Made by a program: the position numbers and the translations under genes. The notes beneath the pieces are model-generated. The model saw only the letters and a program-made list of their open reading frames with translations, was not told where the DNA came from and did no database searches. Shown here in pieces: positions 24,380 to 32,664 of a stretch of DNA of 64,000 nucleotides. The stretch's first letter is position 1. Each line of letters begins with the position of its first letter. Source of the DNA: Scytonema hofmannii PCC 7110 (lineage in GTDB: Bacteria > Cyanobacteriota > Cyanobacteriia > Cyanobacteriales > Nostocaceae); the NCBI RefSeq assembly GCF_000346485.2, contig NZ_KQ976354.1, positions 8,102,221-8,166,220 of the forward strand. The letters run 5' to 3'.

Positions 24380-25180
24380 ATGAATGAATTTTGGACAACA
24401 ATTATAGACTTTGCTCAAACAACCACTGCTAGGGTAGGAAAGCAGTTAATGCAAGATTTTGGGCGAGTACAAGCAGACCAAAAAGACGATGGCACTTTGG
24501 TAACACAATCGGATAAATGGGCAGATCGGGAAATTCGGGATGCGATCGCCTCTCTTTTTCCAGATTACGGTATTCTCACCGAAGAGGGTAACAAAGTTTT
24601 TCCAGGTACAGAATGGTGCTGGGTTATCGATCCTTTAGACGGAACCACCAACTTTACTCGTGGTATTCCCATTTGGGGAATTTCATTGGGTTTACTATAC
24701 CAAGGCACACCAGTTTTTGGTTACGTTTATTTCCCACCAATAGGTGAAGCTTTTCACGGTTTTTGGAGGGGTACATCTGGGTTGGATTTGCCAAATGGAG
24801 CATTTCGCAATTACCAACCTGTCCGCACAAGCAATGACGATCCCAGTCACAATCACTTTTTCAACCTCTGTTCTCGCAGCACATCGGTTATACAAAAAGA
24901 TTTTCCGTGCAAAATTCGGATGTTAGGTGTTGCTAGCTACAATTTTCTCACTGTTGCAGCAGGTGCAACATTAGGTGGTATTGAAGCGACACCAAAAATT
25001 TGGGACTTAGCAGGAGCTTGGGCGATCGTTCAAGCTGGAGGTGGTAGCTGGGTATCACTCGATTCGGAACCTTTTCCTTTAAAACCGGGTGAAGATTATA
25101 CAAATCGTTCTTTTCCTACTCTAGTTGTGAGTCGTCAAGAATTGATTCCCGTGTTTTCTCAATTTGTTGCTAATTGTTAG
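24380..25180 (+). CDS. Inositol monophosphatase-family phosphatase, 266 aa
   Basis: Li+-sensitive, Mg2+-dependent phosphatase fold. Metal ligands: Glu in GILTEEGNKVF, the two Asp in WVIDPLDGTTNFTRG, and the Asp in PKIWDLAGAWAIVQAGGG near residue 215. The family covers inositol-1-phosphatases, histidinol phosphatases and PAP phosphatases. The WDLAGAW form with AGGG is shared by histidinol- and inositol-phosphatases, so the exact substrate is open. It follows the PucC-like gene by 73 bases on the same strand, with a TAGCTAATAG short repeat in between. Confidence 0.87.
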   Translation: MNEFWTTIIDFAQTTTARVGKQLMQDFGRVQADQKDDGTLVTQSDKWADREIRDAIASLFPDYGILTEEGNKVFPGTEWCWVIDPLDGTTNFTRGIPIWGISLGLLYQGTPVFGYVYFPPIGEAFHGFWRGTSGLDLPNGAFRNYQPVRTSNDDPSHNHFFNLCSRSTSVIQKDFPCKIRMLGVASYNFLTVAAGATLGGIEATPKIWDLAGAWAIVQAGGGSWVSLDSEPFPLKPGEDYTNRSFPTLVVSRQELIPVFSQFVANC

Positions 25181-25250
25181 TGGTTAGTAGATAGTTGTTA
25201 GTTGTTAATAACCACTAACCACTAACCACTAACCACTAACCACTAACTAA
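25176..25250. repeat. Inverted arrays of GTTAGTG / CACTAAC heptamers
   Basis: About four GTTAGT(G/T) words followed by five ACCACTA words make a long imperfect hairpin between the convergent phosphatase and DUF genes. It could terminate both transcripts. Same motif at 52895-53008 and 28290-28370. Confidence 0.85.
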
Positions 25251-25534
25251 TAAAGCATAGGATTTGTTTTTGGTTGATAATCCAAACAAGTTATGGCTTC
25301 TTCTGTGTTGGCAATAGAAGGATTGACAGTGCATTTGAGTCGGTAGTCATTGGTAAAATACTGACATCCAACACAGGGGATTTGATGCATCTGTTTTGCT
25401 GTACTTACACTGTCTCTCGCTGCTGTCCAAAGACTCCAAGCAACGGTCAAAGTTAATGACCAAGCACACAGAAAACAAACAGGTACTATAAACGGTTGAA
25501 TTGCGTGTAATAAGTAATTTAATAGTTCCAGCAC
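25247..25534 (-). CDS. Conserved cyanobacterial hypothetical protein with Cys motif, 95 aa
   Basis: Unknown function. An N-terminal hydrophobic helix (about residues 14-36) anchors it in the membrane. The C-terminal part carries four Cys in IPCVGCQYFTNDYRLKC and TCLDYQP, an arrangement suited to metal or disulfide formation and preserved in small cyanobacterial proteins I have seen with the same HxIPCxGCxYFTxDYxLKC pattern. Gene ends within the heptamer array. Convergent with the phosphatase, upstream neighbour of chlG on the same strand. Confidence 0.7.
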   Translation of the reverse strand: MLELLNYLLHAIQPFIVPVCFLCAWSLTLTVAWSLWTAARDSVSTAKQMHQIPCVGCQYFTNDYRLKCTVNPSIANTEEAITCLDYQPKTNPMLY

Positions 25535-25655
25535 GGCAAGTCTCTATACAGATAATGAGTTAGGAGTTAGAAGTGACGAGTGTTTTAGTTTTACGCCCCA
25601 CTTATCACTTTAGTTGTCACTTCTAATTTTGAACGTCTGACTATGGAGGTATAAA

Positions 25656-26693
25656 CTAGATGCCAGCATGGCCAATAGCTAAACCGGCAACAAGCATTCC
25701 TAACACGAGAAATGGTTGAGCACTAGCTTGATATTTTACATCATTTTTTAAGGGGTCACGCAAAAAATACATATCTTGAAAGACGATTTGTGGAATGATG
25801 AGTAATACAAGAATTGCTGCGTATAAGTTCTCATGAAGGTAGACGAGATATGCGGCGGCTCCTGCTTGAAAAATATCAATCATAATGACGCATATCCAGG
25901 CGGCTGCGGTGACGCCAAACATGACGGGTAGTGATTTTAATCCGAACTGGCGATCGCCTTCCACACTTTTGAAGTCATTGACAATAGCGATCCCCAAGCC
26001 TGCCAAACTATAAACTACGGTGAAAACTACGACTTTCCAATTGAGTTCGCCGAATAAAGCATGACCGGTACACCAAGGTAAGGCTATGTAACTAGCTCCA
26101 AGAGCATAGCCTCCGAACCAACCGTTTTGTTTTAACTTGAGAGGGGGAGCAGAGTAGATGTACGCTATGAAAGAACCAAATATAGCAAGCACGGTGATAT
26201 TTGGAAAGTCATGATTTGCCCAAACATCTAGTATAAATGCTAGGGCGATACCAGCAATTAGTAAAACAATAATTTGTGTAATGACTTGGGGTAAAGGAAT
26301 TGCGCCGGAGGGAATTGGGCGATAGGGTTCGTTGACTGCATCAATTTCGCGATCGTAGTACTCATTGAGAGTTTGGGTATAACCTGCCAAGAGTGGTCCG
26401 GCTAGTAACATACAGGCTGCTGACTTTAACACGTTCTCCAATGTCCACGTGTAGTTACCAGAGGAAGCTGCACCACAAACGACGCCCCAGATCAAAGGAA
26501 TCCAGGTAATAGGTTTCATCAATTGCAGGCGAATTTTCCATATAGAGGTTTCCCCAGGTGCTGCACCTTTCATACCCAGCAATTGCCTGGTTTTTGCACT
26601 GCGATCGACTATTGTGACTTTTTCTGTCTGTGTTTCTGTGTCTGAAACTTGAGGTGAATTAGGGTCTGGAGTAATAGGTGTTGATTCAGTCAT
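25656..26693 (-). CDS. chlG: Chlorophyll synthase (ChlG), 345 aa
   Basis: UbiA-superfamily enzyme that esterifies chlorophyllide a with phytyl or geranylgeranyl diphosphate, last step of chlorophyll synthesis, in the thylakoid membrane. Diagnostic motif NEYYDREIDAVNEPYRPIPSG (prenyl-diphosphate-binding Asp residues) is present, with a second motif IVNDFKSVEGDRQFGLKSLP. About nine helices. The ATG at 26693 (MTESTPITPDP) is chosen; the longer frame from 26732 begins in a GGGGCAA repeat. ChlG is known to associate with Hlips, and a Hlip gene lies in this window. Confidence 0.96.
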   Translation of the reverse strand: MTESTPITPDPNSPQVSDTETQTEKVTIVDRSAKTRQLLGMKGAAPGETSIWKIRLQLMKPITWIPLIWGVVCGAASSGNYTWTLENVLKSAACMLLAGPLLAGYTQTLNEYYDREIDAVNEPYRPIPSGAIPLPQVITQIIVLLIAGIALAFILDVWANHDFPNITVLAIFGSFIAYIYSAPPLKLKQNGWFGGYALGASYIALPWCTGHALFGELNWKVVVFTVVYSLAGLGIAIVNDFKSVEGDRQFGLKSLPVMFGVTAAAWICVIMIDIFQAGAAAYLVYLHENLYAAILVLLIIPQIVFQDMYFLRDPLKNDVKYQASAQPFLVLGMLVAGLAIGHAGI

Positions 26694-26699
26694 AATATG

Positions 26700-26755
26700 G
26701 GCAAGGGGCAAGGGGCAAGGGGCAAAGGGCAAGGGGCAAGGGGCAATTGAATAGC
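26700..26755. repeat. Heptameric repeat (GGGGCAA)n before chlG
   Basis: Six or seven copies of GGGGCAA (one variant) between the Get3-like gene and chlG, ending just outside the chlG start. Confidence 0.8.
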
Positions 26756-26796
26756 TTTAAACTATGCTCAATGCCCTATTCCCAATGCGCTAGTCT

Positions 26797-27897
26797 CTAA
26801 AATGAGATTATCAAATAATTATTTTGAAATTTTGCACCAGTTATGGGTTTGCCTTTTAGGGTAGGAGGGAGGGAGATATTCCTTCGCTGATCTCCTGCTT
26901 CTACTGTGACTTCTGGTCCGTACTGGGTAAGTTTGACCTGTTTTTTGTCAAATCCGGGCAAAAATAAGCGTACTTGACTGGCGTTTACGTCTATTTCAAT
27001 GGGTTTGGGTGCTTTGACGGCTTGCTCTACAAAATTGGGTAGAGCATCTATCAGAGGTTGCCAGTCTCCTGCTTTGACATCGGGTACTACACTGACTGGG
27101 AGTGGGGTAAATTGCTCGCTCCAGTTAGTGGTTGTGTCGGATGATGTGAGAATGACGCCACCAACGGTTAAACCGATTTGTTGTGAACTTCCCCAAAGAT
27201 AGCGAGTTGTTGCGACTTCAATAGGATCGTCAGTAGTGACTAAGAAAGCTGCAACTCTTTTGGGGTCTGCTAGAGCGGCTTTTCCTCTATCTAAAAAATT
27301 ATTGACTTGGTTGGTAGGTTGGGCAAAGTTATCTGCTGTCCAATTGATGTTAAAAAAAGTGCTTATCAGTGGTTGAATTAGGGGGGATTCGGAAATTGTT
27401 CTTCCTAAATCGGAATTGACAAACAATTGTTGGAATCGTCTTACATACCAGCTGAGGGACTCTGGCATTCCTAACATCCGCACGGTGGTGGTATCTCCCG
27501 TGCCATCGTAGATGATAACGTCATACTTACCGCTTGCATCGTACTCTCGGATTGCGTTTAAGGCGAGGGCGCTATCCATTCCTGGCAAAACTGCCAGTTC
27601 TTGACCGTAAACTTCTTTCAAGATAGGGGTACGGAGGTATTGCGCCTCAAGTTGTTTGACTTCCTCCCAACTGCGTTCTAGCAGCACTGAGGCTTGCAGT
27701 TGTACAACCTGCAAATTGGGAGAGATTTCTTGGGGGTCGGAACTCAGGGTTGTGCCTAGCAGAATTGGCAGTGCTGGTTCCGCTTGTCCTGCTAGGAGTA
27801 CGCGATTGCCTTGGCTTGCTAATAATTTGGCAGATGCGATCGCAACTTTTGTGCGAGCAGAACTGCCTTTGCCCAAAAATGTCAATATTAGGGACAT
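26797..27897 (-). CDS. Get3/ArsA-like ATPase-fold protein with C-terminal alpha-crystallin-like domain, 366 aa
   Basis: The N-terminal 290 residues follow the ArsA/Get3 SIMIBI fold, with YDVIIYDGTGDTTTVRML as switch region. The Walker A segment reads GKGSSARTKVAIA, lacking the usual GKGGxGKT(T) pattern: the second-Gly and Lys positions are changed. The last 75 residues (IEIDVNASQVRLFLPGF ... NNYLIISF) look like a small heat-shock/alpha-crystallin beta sandwich, the arrangement reported for the Get3d clade of cyanobacteria and plastids. The altered P-loop leaves nucleotide hydrolysis doubtful. It lies just upstream of chlG on the same strand. Confidence 0.78.
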   Translation of the reverse strand: MSLILTFLGKGSSARTKVAIASAKLLASQGNRVLLAGQAEPALPILLGTTLSSDPQEISPNLQVVQLQASVLLERSWEEVKQLEAQYLRTPILKEVYGQELAVLPGMDSALALNAIREYDASGKYDVIIYDGTGDTTTVRMLGMPESLSWYVRRFQQLFVNSDLGRTISESPLIQPLISTFFNINWTADNFAQPTNQVNNFLDRGKAALADPKRVAAFLVTTDDPIEVATTRYLWGSSQQIGLTVGGVILTSSDTTTNWSEQFTPLPVSVVPDVKAGDWQPLIDALPNFVEQAVKAPKPIEIDVNASQVRLFLPGFDKKQVKLTQYGPEVTVEAGDQRRNISLPPTLKGKPITGAKFQNNYLIISF

Positions 27898-28038
27898 TAC
27901 GTGATTCCTATTTATACCACCGATTCTTTCAACTCCAACTTAGCACTGACTTATAGCTGCTTACATATCCTAAGTTCTGATATGGCAAGCCCTCAAAGAG
28001 GGCATCTGCGCCAACAGCGAACGGGGATAGAATTCCCT

Positions 28039-28233
28039 TTACTGCACAACTTTGATCTCGTCTTCAAAGAACCAAGTGGCGAAGTTGTCGTCAAATTTCA
28101 CGACGACACCAATACCACGTCCATCGGTCATTTTGTAGCCTTCAATTGTGCCAACTTGTCCGAGCCTTTTGGCAATAGGGGAGGAAACGCGATCGCGCAA
28201 ACGGAAGACTTTAACCTTTTGTCCAATTTCCAT
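28039..28233 (-). CDS. petP: Cytochrome b6f complex-associated subunit PetP, 64 aa
   Basis: A 64-residue SH3-like protein starting MEIGQKVKVFRLRDRVSS, with VGTIEGYKMTDGRGIGVVV and a C-terminal FDDNFATWFFEDEIK. This is the DUF2862/PetP family, a peripheral cytoplasmic-side subunit of cyanobacterial and red algal b6f complexes that affects linear electron transport. Complete, normal length. Monocistronic; a HIP1 site lies inside the gene. Confidence 0.9.
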   Translation of the reverse strand: MEIGQKVKVFRLRDRVSSPIAKRLGQVGTIEGYKMTDGRGIGVVVKFDDNFATWFFEDEIKVVQ

Positions 28234-28518
28234 GCTAGTTTACAAAACGATAAACCAAGACTCAGTTTAGCGGAATCTGGTACTTAGAGTTAATGGTTGG
28301 TGGTTAGTCGTTAGTGGTTAGTCGTTAGTAGGGGCGCGGCGGCCTTGCGCCCAGATAGTGGTTAGCTGCTTGTGACTAGTACAGCCTAACGTAAATAAGC
28401 CAGTCATTTAAACCTGTCAAAAGTATATGAGAAAAGCTTTTAAAGCTTCTACCTTCTCTCTTCTGCCCTCTGCCTTTTTGTACTAGAATGAGATGAATAA
28501 GTAAGCAGGTACAAGCAA

Positions 28519-29241
28519 ATGTTTGTCACAGCGCAACAGCTAGAAAAACAGATGCCAGATGCGACTCGGTTATTAAGTGATGAACCAGAAATGGAAAGTT
28601 CGTTACATTATATGCAGCTACTGCTGCTCGTAAGTTGTTTGGAGTGGCTGTGGCGCGAGCAGAATGATTTCTTTATTGGTGCAAATTTAACTGTTTACTT
28701 TAGTCGCCAACAGTTGAAAAATCGAGAGTTTAGAGGACCGGACTTTTTCTTGGTGAAAGAAACAGAAAAACGTCCCCGTACTTCCTGGGTAGTGTGGGAG
28801 GAAGATGGTCGTTATCCAGACTTAATTATTGAATTACTTTCTGACAGTACAGCAAATGTTGACCGAAAATTGAAGAAGAATTTATATCAAAATCGTTTTC
28901 ATACTCCTGAGTATTTTTGGTTTTCACCGGAAAGTTTGGAGTTTATGGGTTTTGAGATGGTGGGTAACCAGTATCAGGAAATTGTATCAGATGCACGGGG
29001 ATGGCGTTGGAGTCAAGTGTTAGGTCTGTACTTGGGTGTGGAGTCTGGGAAACTTCGTTATTTTACACGGGATGGGGATTTAGTCCCGACACCAGAAGAA
29101 GCAGCGATCGCGGCACAGAAACGAGCAACGGAGACAGAAATGCTGTTAGAACAAGAACGGATGCGATCGCTACAGTTAGCGGAGCAGTTACGATTGTTGG
29201 GAATCGCTCCAGAAAGTTTAACCAACCCGGATCGAAGTTGA
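28519..29241 (+). CDS. Uma2-family (DUF820) PD-(D/E)XK protein, 240 aa
   Basis: Belongs to the large cyanobacterial Uma2 group of restriction-endonuclease-like proteins of unknown role. Active-site pattern: Asp in RYPDLIIELLSDST, Glu of the same stretch and Lys in the DRKLKKNLYQ that follows, then TPEYFWFSPESLEFMGFEM. A coiled, Arg/Gln/Leu-rich C-terminus (about residues 200-240) is usual in this family. Followed after 17 bases by a second, diverged Uma2 gene; the two probably form an operon. Confidence 0.82.
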   Translation: MFVTAQQLEKQMPDATRLLSDEPEMESSLHYMQLLLLVSCLEWLWREQNDFFIGANLTVYFSRQQLKNREFRGPDFFLVKETEKRPRTSWVVWEEDGRYPDLIIELLSDSTANVDRKLKKNLYQNRFHTPEYFWFSPESLEFMGFEMVGNQYQEIVSDARGWRWSQVLGLYLGVESGKLRYFTRDGDLVPTPEEAAIAAQKRATETEMLLEQERMRSLQLAEQLRLLGIAPESLTNPDRS

Positions 29242-29258
29242 AGTTAGAGGTAACAGCT

Positions 29259-30035
29259 ATGTATCAAAATCCGCCTTGTCCACCACAGAAAATTCTACCC
29301 ACAATGTACGATCTACCAAGTGAATTAGTGGGAGAAACCGGATTGCCAGACGAATTTCATATTTTTCAGCCTAGATTGCTGAGTGAAACTTGCCAACCTC
29401 GTAATTTTCCCTCCGAGGAAATTTTACTTGCTACAGACTTAAATCTTTACTACGATCTTCGGAATCCACTCTGGTATAAACGACCCGATTGGTATGTGGT
29501 TTTGGGGGTAGCTCGTGCTCAACAACAAAAAGACTTGCGCTTGAGTTACGTAATTTGGCAAGAAGGAGTTACTCCATTGTTAGTTGTTGAGTTGCTTTCA
29601 CCTGGTACAGAAGAGGAAGATTTGGGACAAACTCTCAGGGAAGCGAAAAAGCCCCCAACTAAGTGGCAAGTTTACGAGCAAATTTTACGTATTCCTTACT
29701 ACGTTGTATTTGATCGATATACAAATCGATTGCGAGGTTTTCGTTTGGAGGGAACTCGTTACAAAGAACTATCGTTACCTGACCAACGGTTGTGTTTAGA
29801 AGAATTACAGATTGGTCTGGGGGTTTGGCAAGGTTCTTATGAGGGGATAGAAGGTTTATGGCTGCGTTGGTATGATGTTAATGGGCAATGGCTACCAACA
29901 GCTAGTGAACGTACAGCGCAAGAAAGTCAACTTGTGGAACAAGAACGCCACCGTGCAGAGCAAGAACACCACCGTGCAGAGCGACTAGCAGAGTATTTAC
30001 GCTCTCAGGGAATTGATCCGGACAACTTGCCCTAG
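29259..30035 (+). CDS. Uma2-family (DUF820) protein, second copy, 258 aa
   Basis: Second PD-(D/E)XK-like protein. Motifs: DWYVVLGVAR, VTPLLVVELLSPGTEEED and YEQILRIPYYVVFDRYTN. The usual Lys after the Glu strand is replaced by a longer loop (LGQTLREAKKPP), which may move or remove it. The C-terminus carries ERHRAEQEHHRAERLAEYL, a short charged coiled coil seen in other Uma2 proteins. The ATG at 29259 is the natural start; a frame extending to 29001 overlaps the first gene and is not used. Confidence 0.8.
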   Translation: MYQNPPCPPQKILPTMYDLPSELVGETGLPDEFHIFQPRLLSETCQPRNFPSEEILLATDLNLYYDLRNPLWYKRPDWYVVLGVARAQQQKDLRLSYVIWQEGVTPLLVVELLSPGTEEEDLGQTLREAKKPPTKWQVYEQILRIPYYVVFDRYTNRLRGFRLEGTRYKELSLPDQRLCLEELQIGLGVWQGSYEGIEGLWLRWYDVNGQWLPTASERTAQESQLVEQERHRAEQEHHRAERLAEYLRSQGIDPDNLP

Positions 30036-30115
30036 ACGTGGGACAATAACTTATACAGTAGGAACTTTCATTGAAAGTAAGCTTCATTGAAAGAAATTTG
30101 GTGTGTAGGTAGTGA

Positions 30116-30988
30116 GTGAGGAAGCTGAAATTGATGCCAACCATGCGAGGAGTAGTACGGAAGGCTGGAAAGCTAAGGCGAGTACTGCCAGTTAGTGATA
30201 GCTGGTGGGCAAAGTTTGACTTGCTGAGGACTCTAGTAAGGCGCGATCTGGAGGCAAGGTACAAAGGTTCCGTCTTGGGTAACTTTTGGCCTTTGTTGAA
30301 TCAATTATCACAGTTATTGATATACACTTACGTATTCTCAATTGTTCTTAAGGTGAAGCTAAGCTTAAAAACTTTACCAGATAACGAGTTTACCTTTGGT
30401 ATATGGTTATTTGCAGGGCTACTACCGTGGATCGCATTCAGCAGTGGTTTGATTCAAGCTGCTAATTCAGTAGTAATACAGCCAAATTTAGTGAAGAAAG
30501 TGGTATTTCCCATTGCTTTGTTACCATTAGTGCCAATTTTATCAACATTCATTGAAAGTTCATTTGGTCTCATGGTATTGATTTTTTTTGTAGCGGTAAT
30601 TTCTCATAATATCCACACGACTCTTGCTCTGTTACCTTTGGTATGGCTACCACAGTTATTGTTTACGGCTGGTTTAGGGTACTTAGCAGCAGCATTGACT
30701 GTGTTTTTGCGTGATATTCCTCAGACTATGGGGGTAATACTAAATCTTTGGTTTTATCTGACGCCCCTCGTGTATCCATCTGATGTTATTCCTCTAAGAT
30801 GGCGAATTTTAGTATTTTGGTTAAATCCAATGGCGGCTATTGCAGAAGTTTACCGAGATTTAGTCTTAGCAGGCAATGTCAAGCATTGGGGTGAGTGGGG
30901 GATGGCTACAGTAATTGCTGTCTGTATCTTTCATGGTGGATTATGGTGTTACCGTCGCTTGCGTCCAGCTTTTGCAGATGTGTTATAA
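30116..30988 (+). CDS. ABC-2 type polysaccharide export permease (Wzm/TagG-like), 290 aa
   Basis: Six-helix permease of O-antigen/teichoic-acid-type exporters. The N-terminal cytoplasmic segment LLRTLVRRDLEARYKGSVLGNFWPLLNQL is the family signature, and the late NLWFYLTPLVYPSDVIP and FWLNPMAAIAEVYRDL motifs are also typical. It would move an undecaprenyl-linked glycan across the inner membrane with the ATPase at 31321. The frame starts at GTG 30116; ATG 30134 is an alternative. First gene of the surface polysaccharide locus (30-42 kb), 332 bases before its ATPase. Confidence 0.9.
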   Translation: MRKLKLMPTMRGVVRKAGKLRRVLPVSDSWWAKFDLLRTLVRRDLEARYKGSVLGNFWPLLNQLSQLLIYTYVFSIVLKVKLSLKTLPDNEFTFGIWLFAGLLPWIAFSSGLIQAANSVVIQPNLVKKVVFPIALLPLVPILSTFIESSFGLMVLIFFVAVISHNIHTTLALLPLVWLPQLLFTAGLGYLAAALTVFLRDIPQTMGVILNLWFYLTPLVYPSDVIPLRWRILVFWLNPMAAIAEVYRDLVLAGNVKHWGEWGMATVIAVCIFHGGLWCYRRLRPAFADVL

Positions 30989-31320
30989 GGTTAAAAGTGT
31001 AAAATACTTCGCTGGATAGAAACGGGATCATCATTAAATTTGGAAAACTTTCTTTCACCAAAACTTCATAAAATAAACATCTATCTTAAGAGGTAATAAT
31101 GAAAAAAGTATTGTGCTTGGAGGTATATGCAAAAACAGTAGGTAAAATACAGAACTGGCATCCTTAACAGTGCCATGGCATTATAATTGATGTTGAAAAC
31201 AGTAAATCTTGTTAATTAATCGGAATGCCACTTTATTATTTGGTATAAGGACTTAGCAAGAGCAATGTGATGAATGTGATTAAAATTTTGGTGTGAGAGT
31301 TAAGGATTAACAGCACAAGC
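30989..31320. other. Gap between exporter permease and ATPase
   Basis: 332 AT-rich bases. A 22-codon frame near 31099 with a possible start is too short to support. No repeat or hairpin of note. The spacing is longer than usual for a Wzm-Wzt pair. Confidence 0.4.
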
Positions 31321-32664
31321 ATGGTTGAGGAAATTGCAATTTCCCTAAAAAATGTCTCAAAGTGCTTTAAGCGGTATGCTCATCCTGTAGATCGGCTAAA
31401 AGAACTTTTGTTACCAGGCAACAGTAGATCTGATGAGTTTTGGGCATTGCGAGATATTAACTTGGAGATTCCGAAGGGAAAAACTGTGGGGCTTGTAGGA
31501 CGCAATGGTTCTGGGAAAAGCACGTTATTGCAAATAATTGCCGGAACGCTAACACCAACTACAGGAGGAGTAAACGTTAAGGGCAGAGTATCAGCACTTC
31601 TAGAATTAGGTAGCGGGTTTAATCCAGAGTTTACCGGACGGCAAAACGTATTTTTTAATGGAAGATTATTAGGATTAACTCAGCAAGAAATTGAAGATAA
31701 ATTTGATGAGATTGCTGGATTTGCTGATATCGGAGATTTCATTGACCAGCCTGTAAAAACATACTCAAGTGGTATGTTTGTTCGTTTAGCTTTTGCTGTA
31801 GCGGTAAATGTCGATCCAGAAATTTTAATAGTTGACGAAGCATTGGCTGTTGGAGATGTGGTATTTCAACATCGTTCTATGCGACGGATGCGAGCTTTGA
31901 TGGATTCTGGAGTAACAACTTTATTTGTCTCCCACGATCCAGGAGCAATAAAGACTTTGTGTAACTCAGCCGTAATGATCGATGACGGAAAAATTTATAC
32001 ATCGGGTCTTCCTAATGATGTCATTATAAAGTACATGAAACTTGTGACAGAAACAGAGTTGGGAATATTACCTCTGGAAGAGGAACTACAATCCAATTCT
32101 GAAGTCAAGGAAAATACTGTTACACAACAGAGAATACAACCTCCTAAACCTATAGTTAAAGTAAAGCCAACACGCAGAGGTAATCGTAAGGCGTTAATTG
32201 AGAAAATTTTATTGCTGAATCAAGCAGGAGAAAATACTGGAGAGGTTATTATTTTTGGATTTAATGAACAAGTCACGTTGCTTGTAGATATCCAAGTTTA
32301 CGAACCTCTACAAGGGTGTATTGTTGGTTTTTTTATTTGTGATAAAAATGGTAACGAACTGATTGGTAGCAACACTATTGAAGAGAACCGACCAATTGGC
32401 AGGCTAGAGCCTGGAATTAGATTGCACATTGAGTTCAAATTTCATTTGTCCTTGCGTCCTGGTTCCTATAGTTTAACTGTAGCAGGTGCAGAGAACTATA
32501 CAGCAATGACTTTTGATTGGGTTGATAATGCAATAGTTTTTCAAGTTTTACCTCCCGATACAGGAAAGCGTATTCATGCCTTGGTTGATATACCGATTGG
32601 CGTTGAAGTGTCACAGCAGATGTTACCAATTTTGGCAACCTATGATGAGAGTATGATTGCATGA
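31321..32664 (+). CDS. Polysaccharide ABC transporter ATPase with C-terminal glycan-binding domain (Wzt-like), 447 aa
   Basis: Nucleotide-binding domain at residues 1-245: Walker A VGRNGSGKSTLLQII, signature YSSGMFVRLAFAVA, Walker B EILIVDEALAVGD and H-loop FVSHDPGAI. After a linker a second domain (about 290-425, IEKILLLNQAGENTGEVIIF ... GSYSLTVAG) matches the Wzt C-terminal beta-sandwich that recognises the modified end of the glycan before export. This implies a chain-terminating modification; the methyltransferase that overlaps it by four bases (ATGA) is a natural candidate. Confidence 0.93.
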   Translation: MVEEIAISLKNVSKCFKRYAHPVDRLKELLLPGNSRSDEFWALRDINLEIPKGKTVGLVGRNGSGKSTLLQIIAGTLTPTTGGVNVKGRVSALLELGSGFNPEFTGRQNVFFNGRLLGLTQQEIEDKFDEIAGFADIGDFIDQPVKTYSSGMFVRLAFAVAVNVDPEILIVDEALAVGDVVFQHRSMRRMRALMDSGVTTLFVSHDPGAIKTLCNSAVMIDDGKIYTSGLPNDVIIKYMKLVTETELGILPLEEELQSNSEVKENTVTQQRIQPPKPIVKVKPTRRGNRKALIEKILLLNQAGENTGEVIIFGFNEQVTLLVDIQVYEPLQGCIVGFFICDKNGNELIGSNTIEENRPIGRLEPGIRLHIEFKFHLSLRPGSYSLTVAGAENYTAMTFDWVDNAIVFQVLPPDTGKRIHALVDIPIGVEVSQQMLPILATYDESMIA

